A stretch of 52,770 bases of DNA, from the NCBI GenBank assembly GCA_020629285.1, contig JAHDDP010000022.1, positions 1 to 52,770 of the forward strand. Direction: 5' to 3'. Shown piece by piece: positions 41,756-50,184 of this stretch. This DNA is from Maribacter sp. (GTDB lineage Bacteria; Bacteroidota; Bacteroidia; Flavobacteriales; Flavobacteriaceae). The notes under the pieces are model-generated. The model saw nothing but the letters and a program-made list of their open reading frames with translations. It did not search any database and was not told the DNA's origin. Both the position numbers and the translations under genes were made by a program. Every line of letters starts with the position of its first letter. Within the stretch, counting starts at the first letter, position 1.

Positions 41756-42991
41756 ATGGAACATAAAGTAGTAGACCATCTTTTTAGACATCATTACGGG
41801 AAGATGGTCGCTATTTTAACCCGTTTTTTCGGCTTATCTCATATAGAAACTATTGAAGATGCGGTACAGGATACCTTTATAAAAGCAACTTCTCAATGGC
41901 GAACCCAAATTCCCGATAATCCAGAAGCTTGGCTGAACAGGGTTGCCAAGAACAGGACAATCGATATTCTACGAAGCATACAAGCCGAAAAGAATAGAAA
42001 TCTTGCCATTACTCCAGGAGCTTCTATGTTACAGATTGATGAACTTTTTTTAGACCATGAAGTAGCCGACAGTCAATTACGAATGATTTTCGTTGCCTGC
42101 CACCCAACTTTGAATCCTAATGAACAAATTGCATTTGCGCTCAAAACAATTTCAGGTTTTAGCATTAAAGAAATAGCTGCGGCATTGTTGACCAAAGAAG
42201 AAACTATTTCCAAACGACTGACCCGGGCAAAGAAAACAATAATAGAAAGGGATATTCAGTTTCAATACCCAGATCCAGAAGCAATCCATAATCGCATGGA
42301 GCGAGTCATGAAAGTTGTTTATTTGACTTTCAATGAAGGCTTTCATTCTACTAATAAAGAAAAATTAATTAAAGAAGATTTGTGTGGCGAAGCTATTCGA
42401 CTTTGCCAACTTCTTTTGAAAAAAGAGCAGTTTAGAAGCGGAAGTTTGTATGCACTTTTTGCATTACTATGTTTTCACATGTCAAGACTGGAAAGTAAAA
42501 TTTCGTCTGATAATCAATTGGTTAATTTGAAAAATCAAGACCGTACCAAATGGTATTTTCCACTGATAAAAATGGGAAATAGCGCAATGCACAAAGCCAT
42601 GGATTATGATGATAGTTCTGTGTATCATTACGAAGCTGCTATAGCCTTTGAACATTTAAATGCCAAAACATTCAAAGATACCAACTGGAAAAAGGTTTCT
42701 TATTGGTATGAACAATTGCATACGTTTGAACCTAAAATGTTTACATTGTTAAATCATGCGACAGTTTGTCTACAACTAAACGATTTAGAGAAAACATATC
42801 AAATATTAAAAAGCATTGATGTTGCAGAACTTGGTCAAAGAGGCTATCTATATTATGGTTGTTATGCGGAATATTATCTGAAAAAAGGTGAGAAAGATTT
42901 GGCAATCTCTTTTTTGGATAAAGCACTGCTGGAAACTTCGAATAAGTTGGAGCGGGAGTTTTTGATGAAGAAGCGAGAAAAGCTGCTGTAG
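41756..42991 (+). CDS. ECF42-type RNA polymerase sigma factor with C-terminal TPR extension
   Basis: 411 residues, about twice a normal ECF sigma. Sigma region 2 spans about 5-75 (FGLSHIETIEDAVQDTFIKA, NPEAWLNRVAKNRTIDILR) and region 4 about 110-165 (IAFALKTISGFSIKEIAAALLTKEETISKRLTRAK). A conserved extension (about 185-280: VVYLTFNEGFHSTN, CGEAIRLCQLLL, ALFALLCFHMSRLESK) and TPR-like helices follow. This is the ECF42 layout; there is no anti-sigma gene, and control is thought to work through the extension. Partner YCII gene is directly upstream. Confidence 0.92.
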   Translation: MEHKVVDHLFRHHYGKMVAILTRFFGLSHIETIEDAVQDTFIKATSQWRTQIPDNPEAWLNRVAKNRTIDILRSIQAEKNRNLAITPGASMLQIDELFLDHEVADSQLRMIFVACHPTLNPNEQIAFALKTISGFSIKEIAAALLTKEETISKRLTRAKKTIIERDIQFQYPDPEAIHNRMERVMKVVYLTFNEGFHSTNKEKLIKEDLCGEAIRLCQLLLKKEQFRSGSLYALFALLCFHMSRLESKISSDNQLVNLKNQDRTKWYFPLIKMGNSAMHKAMDYDDSSVYHYEAAIAFEHLNAKTFKDTNWKKVSYWYEQLHTFEPKMFTLLNHATVCLQLNDLEKTYQILKSIDVAELGQRGYLYYGCYAEYYLKKGEKDLAISFLDKALLETSNKLEREFLMKKREKLL

Positions 42992-43114
42992 TAGTGTCTT
43001 TCTCTTAATATTAATAAACGCAACTTATCGAGGTTTTTAACACTATGAAGTATTTTACTTACGTTATGTGCTGAAATTGGTACTTTAGTATTAAATCAAC
43101 AAACCTACTTAAAC
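42992..43114. other. Leader/intergenic region before the T9SS cargo gene
   Basis: No gene. It contains CGCAACTTATCG (43019-43030), the inverse of a 12-mer found at 3569-3580. A promoter for the large gene should lie here, but no strong box is visible. Confidence 0.35.
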
Positions 43115-46100
43115 TTGAAAAAGTTCATTTCGATTGCCCTCATAGTTATTTCCACATATACTTTACAAGCTCAAGAACAGGCTGCTATATGGTATTTTGG
43201 CGAAAATGCGGGCTTGGACTTTAATTCTGGGGCGCCCGTTGCATTAACAGATGGGCAATTGAATACACTTGAAGGGTGTGCCACTATTTCAGATGCTACC
43301 GGTAGTTTACTTTTTTATACAGATGGTATTACGGTTTGGAATAGAAACCATATTCCAATGCCCAATGGAACGGGTTTATTAGGAAACCCAAGTAGCACTC
43401 AATCGGGTATTATAGTTCCCTATCCAGGAAATATAGACCTGTATTATATATTTACTATACACGATGCAGGAGAACCAGAGGGTCTGCAATATAGCATTCT
43501 AGATATGTCCTTGAATGGTGGTTTGGGAGATGTTATCACAAAAAATATACCCCTTGCTACTCCTGTGGCTGAAAAACTGACTGCTGTAGAACATATCAAT
43601 GGTACGGATATTTGGGTAGTGGCACATGGTTATGGTAACAATGACTTTTTGGGGTATTTGGTAACACCAACTGGCTTAGTAACTACACCCGTAGTTTCAT
43701 CGGTTGGGGAAATTTTACCTATAGCCCCTAATGGACAAGGTACAAGAGGGTATATGAAAATTTCTCCGGATGGGCAATTCTTGGTTTCTATTACAACGGG
43801 TACAAGACTTCGTGAATTGTTTCGTTTTGATTCGTTTTCTGGACAAATAAGCAGTGCAATAGATTTAAATCCCTATTTTTTGCCCTTAATACCTCCAAAT
43901 GCAGCTACTTTTTCTTATGGAGCGGAGTTTTCATCAGATAGTAGTAAGCTATATGTTACCTACACAAATTTTTATCTCAATTACACCCAAGAACATAGCA
44001 TTCATCAATTTGATATGTCTAATTATAGCGAACCGGCTATTTTAGCTTCGGGAGTAGAAATTGCGCCAATAAAGCCAGGTGGTGTAGGGGCATTGCAGTT
44101 GGCCATAGATGGCAAGATTTATGTTGCAGAGTTTGAAAAGAATTATCTTAGTGTAATAAATAACCCAAATTTAGGAGGGTTGGCTAGTGATTATTCACCA
44201 AATACTGTTCCTCTATTGTCTGGTACAAGTTTATCGGGTCTTCCACCTTTTATCCAGTCCTTCTTTGTCATTGGCTTACGTGCAAGGAATTTTTGCTTAG
44301 GTGATGCTACCGATTTTGAAGTATCTTCATCTGATCCTATATTAAATATCATTTGGGATTTTGGAGATGGAAATACCTCTACTTTAGAAAATCCAAGTCA
44401 TATCTATGCAGCACCTGGGGATTACACTGTATCAGTAACCGTAACCACAGCATCAGAAACCAAAATAGAAACTAAGGATATTACCATTTATGAAATTCCA
44501 ATAGCTACAACAATAAATGGTTTAGAAAGATGTAGTGAACAAAACACATATTCTTTAGACTTAACAACGCTAAATACTGCAATTTTAGGTGCTCAGAACC
44601 CATCAGATTTTACGGTCACCTATTTTTCATCACAAACTGATGCAGATGCAAATAGTAATCCGTTAGTATTGAATTATGATTTTCCGTTAGGGAGTACGGC
44701 AGTTTATGCACGAGTATCTAATAATAGCAATTCAGCTTGTTATGATACAACCCAGTTTAATGTTATTTCCCAGAAAGAACCAACATTGGGTACTATAGCC
44801 GATTGGACCATTTGTGACGATGACCTTGACGGATTTTACACCTTTGACCTATCTGAAAAAGACATTGAGGTTTTTAATGGTCAAGATGAAACTATTTTTG
44901 ATGTAAGTTATTTTGCTTCTCAAGCTGATGCCGATACTGGTTCTAATCCGTTACCTATCAACTATACCAACACCTTGTTCAGTGAAGAAATTTTTGTGAG
45001 ACTGGAAAATAATACTCATACCGATTGTTATAAAACGGATAGTTTTACAATAGAGGTCAGCCCCGGTGTTGTTGCAAATACCCCTAATAATATAGAGGTC
45101 TGTGATAATAATAATGATGGCTTCGCAACATTTTTGTTAAGCGATTCAGAAACGGAAATCATTGGAACACAAAGTTCAACTAGTTTACTAGTAACATACC
45201 ACACCACCATGGTAGATGCTGAAAATGGTACAGATTCATTGTCCGATAGCTTTACAAATAGCATTAATTACAATCAAACTATATTCGTTAGAGTGCAAAA
45301 TGCTACTGATGCTAGCTGTTATGCAATCACCAATTTTGAATTACAAGTTTTTGATTCACCAGAAATTCAGACAGTCACCGATTGGAGTATTTGTGACGAC
45401 AATAATAATGGTGTTACGGTTTTCGACCTTACCGAAAAGAATGCGGAAATATTAGGAAATCAAAATGTAGCTGATTTTACGGTGCGTTATTATGAGAATT
45501 TAGCAGATGCTAATTTGGCTCAAAATGAAATTAATGGTTTGTATCAAAACACAACAAACCCTCAAGCTATATTTTACAGTATTGAGAACAATGGGAACGC
45601 AACTTGTATTGTGACAAATAGTTTTGAAATTGAAGTGTATAACACGCCGTTTGCACAAGTTCCATCACCAATAGTTCTATGTGATGATAACGAAACAGGT
45701 ATTCAAACCATAGATTTGACCCAAAAAGATGTAGAGATTTTAGGTAATCAATCTGTCAATGATTTCAAGGTAACGTATTTCGCCTCTCAAGCTGATGCTG
45801 AAAACAACACAAATACTTTAGACACATCGGTCTATACTAATGTATTGAATCAAGAAACTATTTATGCTCGGGTTCAACCAAATAATTTAGATGATTGCTA
45901 CGCCACGACATCCTTTGAAATTATTATCAATTCTTTACCACAGATAAACTTAGAAGAACGTTATGTTATTTGCCCAGATAGTCCTGCTTTGGTTATTGAT
46001 GGAGGTGATTTTGAATCGTGGGCTTGGCAGAATACAGCAGGGGAAGAACTAAGTACTACTAGAAATTTCAACGTATCAGAATTAGGAGAATACCATTTAA

Positions 46101-46633
46101 CGGTAAGCCAAACTTCAAACGGGGTACGTTGTGAAAATTCCCGATCATTTGAAGTGTTATCATCTGGGGCACCAGAAACAATGGAAGTTGGGGTTAACGG
46201 ATTTTCAGACCAAATAGATATTACAATTAACGCGACAGGAACGGGACCTTTTGAATATTCCGTAGATGGAGAAAACTATCAAGCTAGTAATGAATTTGTA
46301 GTATTTCCTGGAAAACATACGGTGTTTGTTACAGATTTATTGGAGTGCAGGGTTTTGTCTGAAGAAATTATTGCTATTGGTTATCAACGATTTTTTACTC
46401 CGAATGGAGATGGTAATAATGAATATTGGAACATTATTGGTGGAGAACTGTATCCTGAATCCCAATTGTTTATTTACGATAGGTACGGTAAACTTTTGAG
46501 ACAGATTAATCCTAATTCAAAAGGGTGGGATGGAACTTTTAACGGAACCTCATTACCAGAATCAGATTATTGGTTTAAATATACATATTCTGAAAATCAA
46601 ATAATTACAGGTCATTTTGCTTTAAAACGATAA
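43115..46633 (+). CDS. Secreted multi-repeat protein with PKD domain and type-B T9SS sorting domain, TTG start
   Basis: 1172 residues with a TTG start followed by a signal peptide (KKFISIALIVISTYTLQAQ). Residues ~25-385 look like a beta-propeller (IWYFGENAGLDFN, YMKISPDGQFLVS, QLAIDGKIYVAEF). A PKD domain lies at about 400-460 (WDFGDGNTSTLENPSH). Five repeats of about 96 residues begin at Cys 473, 567, 663, 760 and 856, each CDDN-like start paired with a later Cys. The end (FFTPNGDGNNEYWNIIG, FIYDRYGKLL, WDGTFNG) is the gliding-motility-associated type-B C-terminal domain, which directs export by the type IX system and surface display. It may be an adhesin or mechanical surface protein. Confidence 0.9.
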   Translation: MKKFISIALIVISTYTLQAQEQAAIWYFGENAGLDFNSGAPVALTDGQLNTLEGCATISDATGSLLFYTDGITVWNRNHIPMPNGTGLLGNPSSTQSGIIVPYPGNIDLYYIFTIHDAGEPEGLQYSILDMSLNGGLGDVITKNIPLATPVAEKLTAVEHINGTDIWVVAHGYGNNDFLGYLVTPTGLVTTPVVSSVGEILPIAPNGQGTRGYMKISPDGQFLVSITTGTRLRELFRFDSFSGQISSAIDLNPYFLPLIPPNAATFSYGAEFSSDSSKLYVTYTNFYLNYTQEHSIHQFDMSNYSEPAILASGVEIAPIKPGGVGALQLAIDGKIYVAEFEKNYLSVINNPNLGGLASDYSPNTVPLLSGTSLSGLPPFIQSFFVIGLRARNFCLGDATDFEVSSSDPILNIIWDFGDGNTSTLENPSHIYAAPGDYTVSVTVTTASETKIETKDITIYEIPIATTINGLERCSEQNTYSLDLTTLNTAILGAQNPSDFTVTYFSSQTDADANSNPLVLNYDFPLGSTAVYARVSNNSNSACYDTTQFNVISQKEPTLGTIADWTICDDDLDGFYTFDLSEKDIEVFNGQDETIFDVSYFASQADADTGSNPLPINYTNTLFSEEIFVRLENNTHTDCYKTDSFTIEVSPGVVANTPNNIEVCDNNNDGFATFLLSDSETEIIGTQSSTSLLVTYHTTMVDAENGTDSLSDSFTNSINYNQTIFVRVQNATDASCYAITNFELQVFDSPEIQTVTDWSICDDNNNGVTVFDLTEKNAEILGNQNVADFTVRYYENLADANLAQNEINGLYQNTTNPQAIFYSIENNGNATCIVTNSFEIEVYNTPFAQVPSPIVLCDDNETGIQTIDLTQKDVEILGNQSVNDFKVTYFASQADAENNTNTLDTSVYTNVLNQETIYARVQPNNLDDCYATTSFEIIINSLPQINLEERYVICPDSPALVIDGGDFESWAWQNTAGEELSTTRNFNVSELGEYHLTVSQTSNGVRCENSRSFEVLSSGAPETMEVGVNGFSDQIDITINATGTGPFEYSVDGENYQASNEFVVFPGKHTVFVTDLLECRVLSEEIIAIGYQRFFTPNGDGNNEYWNIIGGELYPESQLFIYDRYGKLLRQINPNSKGWDGTFNGTSLPESDYWFKYTYSENQIITGHFALKR
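44531..45930 (+). repeat. Five ~290-bp coding repeats (96-residue modules)
   Basis: Conserved Cys codons at 44531, 44813, 45101, 45392 and 45680 mark module starts at intervals of 94, 96, 97 and 96 codons. Shared protein features are CDDN-like start, FDLTEK, EILGNQ, VTYFASQADA and a Cys near the end. DNA identity between modules is modest, so they are old duplications. Confidence 0.85.
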
Positions 46634-46739
46634 AATGATTTCGGTCTATTTTAAATAGTTTAGAAATATATTCTTGAATTTTGTTTGTAACAAACTCAAG
46701 ATTTTTCTGACTTATATTCTGAATACTAAAACCAACCGA

Positions 46740-48209
46740 ATGTTTAAACGTTTTTCTTCATTACAATGGAAATCCTTTTTTAGGTCCTCTAACCTTGGTA
46801 AAAGTCTAGGGATAAAAATAGTAATGGGATTCTTCGGCGTATACATGCTACTTTCACTCGCTGTTGCCGGTGGTGGAATGTACTTTCTTTTAAAAGAAAT
46901 ATTCCCAGATCAAAGCCCTATGTGGACTATAAGCCAGTATTTCATTTACTGGATTTTAATGGAATTATTCTTAAGGTACTTTATGCAGAAATTACCGGTA
47001 ATGGATATAAAACCATTCTTGACCACACCGGTAAAGAAAAGCACCATTGCACATTATATCTTAGGTAGATCTGCCGCATCTATCTATAATTTACTCACAT
47101 TATTTTTCATTGTGCCATTTGCCGTCGTTTTGCTGTTTAACGGTTACCCTGCATTAAATGTATTGTTATGGGTAGTTGCCATTATTGCAATTGTTTTGAG
47201 CATAAATTATGTAAACCTTTTGGTGAATAAAAACGATAAGGTTTTAATAGGTATTGTTAGCATACTTGTTTTAGGCTACGGATTGGATTATTTCGGTGTG
47301 TTTTCTGTAAAGGCCTTTTTTGCTCCTGTTTTTCATGCACTTTACGCATATCCAATTACGGTTTTGATTCCTATTGCGCTTGCAATGGCTATGTACTATG
47401 TAAATTATAAATACTTAAAAGATAAAATTTACCTAGATGCAAAGCTCAAAGCAAAATCGGTACAGGCAAATACCTCAGATTTAGCTTGGACCAAACGCTT
47501 TGGCGAAATGGGCTCTTTTCTTCAGTTAGATCTTAAAATGATTTGGAGAAATAAAAGAACCAAGTCACAAGTGTATATTTCGCTATTGTTTGTCTTTTAC
47601 GGTCTGGTATTCTATACCCAGGAGATATATAGTAGCATGATGCCTATGAAAGCCTTTGTGGGTATATTTATGACAGGTATTTTCTTAAGTAATTTTGGTC
47701 AGTTTATTCCGGCTTGGGATAGTAGTTACTATAGTATGATGATGTCGCAAAACATACCCATGCGAAAGTATCTGGAGTCAAAGGTTTCACTAATTACAGT
47801 GAGCATAGTAGCTATGTTTTTATTGACGATACCTTACGTTTACTTTGGTTGGGATGCCTTGGCAATTAATTTTGGATGTGCCTTATACAACTTGGGTGTA
47901 AACATACCCGTCATATTATATTTTGGTTCGTTCAATAAGAAAAGGATCGAGTTAGATCAGAGTCCGTTTGGTAATATGCAGGGTGCAAGTGCTACCCAGT
48001 TTTTGGTTATGCTTCCCGTATTAATTGTACCGATCATTATATTCTCCATTTTTTACTACATTTTTAATTTAGAAGTGGCAGTAGGAGTATTATCTGTTCT
48101 AGGCATCATCGGTTTTGCCATGAAGAATTACTTATTAGGTTTAATTACCGAGCAATACAAGAAAAAGAAATATGGAATGATTGCAGGTTTTAAAGAAAAG
48201 GCGAGTTGA
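46740..48209 (+). CDS. DUF5687 family membrane protein (ABC-2-like permease)
   Basis: 489 residues from the ATG at 46740 (MFKRFSSLQWKSFFRSS). A TTG 22 codons upstream extends the frame but that part is not family-like. About 12 membrane spans are arranged as in large ABC-2 permeases. The segment KLPVMDIKPFLTTPVKKS is a landmark of DUF5687 as I remember it. An ABC ATPase gene follows, and the two should form an export complex. Substrate unknown. The gap to the ATPase holds repeat-like DNA. Confidence 0.83.
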   Translation: MFKRFSSLQWKSFFRSSNLGKSLGIKIVMGFFGVYMLLSLAVAGGGMYFLLKEIFPDQSPMWTISQYFIYWILMELFLRYFMQKLPVMDIKPFLTTPVKKSTIAHYILGRSAASIYNLLTLFFIVPFAVVLLFNGYPALNVLLWVVAIIAIVLSINYVNLLVNKNDKVLIGIVSILVLGYGLDYFGVFSVKAFFAPVFHALYAYPITVLIPIALAMAMYYVNYKYLKDKIYLDAKLKAKSVQANTSDLAWTKRFGEMGSFLQLDLKMIWRNKRTKSQVYISLLFVFYGLVFYTQEIYSSMMPMKAFVGIFMTGIFLSNFGQFIPAWDSSYYSMMMSQNIPMRKYLESKVSLITVSIVAMFLLTIPYVYFGWDALAINFGCALYNLGVNIPVILYFGSFNKKRIELDQSPFGNMQGASATQFLVMLPVLIVPIIIFSIFYYIFNLEVAVGVLSVLGIIGFAMKNYLLGLITEQYKKKKYGMIAGFKEKAS

Positions 48210-48425
48210 TTGATAAGTACCGAGTATTAAGTAATAAGTACAAAGAAAAAAGCTTATTTAGGAAAGCTTAAAGAATTCAGTAAGGAATATAAAGTTGCAG
48301 GAATAAGTACATTAAATGTCGGCTAGTTGATAATAAGCTATTGAGACAGATAAATTGGATTTATTTCTTTTAACCAATAACGAACAAAACGGTTGCTGAG
48401 CGTAGCCGAAGTAAATAATAAGATT
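48210..48425. other. Intergenic insert with degenerate heptad repeat between permease and ATPase genes
   Basis: 216 bases without a gene. Bases 48215-48242 read as four degenerate heptads (AAGTACC, GAGTATT, AAGTAAT, AAGTACA). Bases 48394-48411 (TGCTGAGCGTAGCCGAAG) resemble a short GAGCGTAG-CGAA motif that I recall as common in flavobacterial intergenic DNA. The insert separates two genes expected to be tightly linked. Confidence 0.55.
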
Positions 48426-49145
48426 ATGATTACAATAGAAAATTTATCTAAAAAATACGGTTCACAACAAGTATTAAATATCGAATCCTTAAATATACCA
48501 ACAGGACAAAGTTTCGGTTTGGTGGGTAATAACGGAGCGGGTAAAACAACGCTATTTAGTTTGTTGCTAGATTTAATTCAGCCAAGTACGGGTCATATCA
48601 TTAATAACGATGTTCAAGTAAACACCAGTGAAGATTGGAAACCATTTACATCATCATTTATAGATGAAACTTTTCTGATTGGGTACTTGACTCCCGAAGA
48701 GTATTTTTACTTTATAGGCGACCTTCGCGGTCAAAATAAAGCCGATGTCGATGCATTATTAGCGCAGTATCAAGACTTTTTCCATGGAGAAATACTAGGA
48801 CAAAAGAAATACCTGAGAGATTTATCTAAAGGAAACCAGAAGAAAGCAGGTATTGTAGCTTCTTTTATTGGTAACCCCAAAGTGGTCATATTAGATGAGC
48901 CTTTTGCAAATTTGGATCCCACTACACAGATTCGTCTAAAGCAAATTATTAAAGAACTTGCTGCAAAAGAAGACGTCACCGTTTTAGTTTCTAGTCACGA
49001 TTTAATTCATGTAACTGAAGTATGCGAACGTATTGTAGTACTAAATAAAGGTGAAGTGGTTAAAGACATAGAAACATCTGCTGAAACATTAAAAGAACTA
49101 GAAGTGTTCTTTGGTGCAGAGAGTGCTTTACCGGTTGCTGAATAA
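48426..49145 (+). CDS. ABC transporter ATP-binding protein
   Basis: 239 residues from the ATG at 48426; an upstream TTG start is rejected because it reads through repeat-like DNA. Walker A GNNGAGKTT is at 34-42, the signature LSKGNQ at 133-138, and Walker B VVILDE at 153-158, followed by a switch His in SSHD. It powers the DUF5687 permease encoded upstream, by analogy with ABC-2 exporters. No GldF/GldG genes are nearby, so it is not GldA in its usual setting. Confidence 0.93.
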   Translation: MITIENLSKKYGSQQVLNIESLNIPTGQSFGLVGNNGAGKTTLFSLLLDLIQPSTGHIINNDVQVNTSEDWKPFTSSFIDETFLIGYLTPEEYFYFIGDLRGQNKADVDALLAQYQDFFHGEILGQKKYLRDLSKGNQKKAGIVASFIGNPKVVILDEPFANLDPTTQIRLKQIIKELAAKEDVTVLVSSHDLIHVTEVCERIVVLNKGEVVKDIETSAETLKELEVFFGAESALPVAE

Positions 49146-49184
49146 ATTGAATTTTCTTAATTTATAGATATTTAAACTATATAA

Positions 49185-49889
49185 ATGGCTTCTGATTTAA
49201 ATTCGTTAATTGATTATTATCAATGGGAAATTATTAGAATACAGGCTCAAATCGATGAAAATCTAAAAATGCATTTGTACAATGAGGTTGAATTTGATGT
49301 GGTTGCTTTACGCAACTTGAAAAATGAGTTGGATGCTATTTTAACATTGCAAGATTCAAGGTTCCCGAAAATTCAAAGAGTAAAAGATCAAATTGAATAT
49401 TATAAAACTAAGATTACGGAACAAGGAAAATCAAGTGACTTCAAAGAAGTCTATGAAATTCGAATTCGTGAAACGGAGAAGGAACTGGAAGCATTATTAC
49501 AGATTAAAAATAAGTCTATTTCGTTTGAGACTCAGTTTGTTGATGATGCTTTGTATAAGTTATATTCAAATGAAATCGTTGCTTTCAATTTATATCTAAA
49601 TGATGATAAACAAGTATACTTAAGTCTTAGCATGGTTGGTACTAATGAAATAAGAATAACAGTTTATCTTGAAAATAGGGATGCTTATTCATGGTATAAA
49701 AAATACTCTTTAATTAAAGATTTGAAATTTCAGGATTTGGAAGGCGGAGGAATGTATTTGACAAGGAGTATTACTAACGCAAATACCTTGTTGGTAATTA
49801 AAGAGCTGCTATCAAGAATCGTAATAGCTATTAAGAATGGTTATCATTTAAAAAATGAAATCTATTTAGAACTCATCGAAAATAAGTAA
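49185..49889 (+). CDS. Hypothetical protein, coiled-coil N-terminus
   Basis: 234 residues, soluble, no signal peptide. The first ~110 residues are helical and charged (YQWEIIRIQAQIDENLKM, IRETEKELEALLQIKN) and probably form a coiled coil. The second half (about 120-230) looks like a small alpha/beta domain (VAFNLYLNDDKQVYLSLSM, IRITVYLENRDAYSWYKKY). I do not recognise a family. It follows the ABC gene by 39 bases on the same strand. Confidence 0.75.
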   Translation: MASDLNSLIDYYQWEIIRIQAQIDENLKMHLYNEVEFDVVALRNLKNELDAILTLQDSRFPKIQRVKDQIEYYKTKITEQGKSSDFKEVYEIRIRETEKELEALLQIKNKSISFETQFVDDALYKLYSNEIVAFNLYLNDDKQVYLSLSMVGTNEIRITVYLENRDAYSWYKKYSLIKDLKFQDLEGGGMYLTRSITNANTLLVIKELLSRIVIAIKNGYHLKNEIYLELIENK

Positions 49890-50184
49890 TTATCTAAATT
49901 TTATAGTAAAAATCCAAAAACCGACCACTAGGTCGGTATTCATTTCTGAGTTTTGTAGCTAGATGGATAAATATCCGATAAATACCTCTTTGATCAGATT
50001 ATATGCTGTGAACTCATAATTCGTATGGCTATTTTAATTTAAAACAAACTACACGGTCGGTAAAATTTGGTTGTAGTAGTCTAAAAATGTTGAGAATGCT
50101 CAAAAATAAATATGTAGTTTACCGATGAACGGTATAATAATCTGGTTGTTTTTAAGTTAAACATACATACGTAGATCAACTATT
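49890..50184. other. Intergenic region upstream of the sprE-like gene with several dyads
   Basis: No ORF. It holds the 18-base dyad at 49920-49937, a GGTCGGT half-site at 50055-50061, and a TACCG/CGGTA dyad at 50120-50134. It presumably carries the promoter of the PorW/SprE-like gene. Confidence 0.5.
49920..49937. promoter_or_regulatory. Dyad ACCGACC-N4-GGTCGGT
   Basis: Perfect 7-bp arms. Two readings are possible: a TetR-type operator, since it contains the GACC/GGTC pair also seen before tetR, or a terminator for the preceding gene, 30 bases after its stop. The following T tract is weak, which slightly favours the operator reading. Confidence 0.45.

Noticed and set aside
48426..49145. Gliding ABC ATPase GldA
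   Set aside because: The ATPase is adjacent to a DUF5687 permease and not to GldF/GldG-type genes; general ABC motifs alone do not justify the name.
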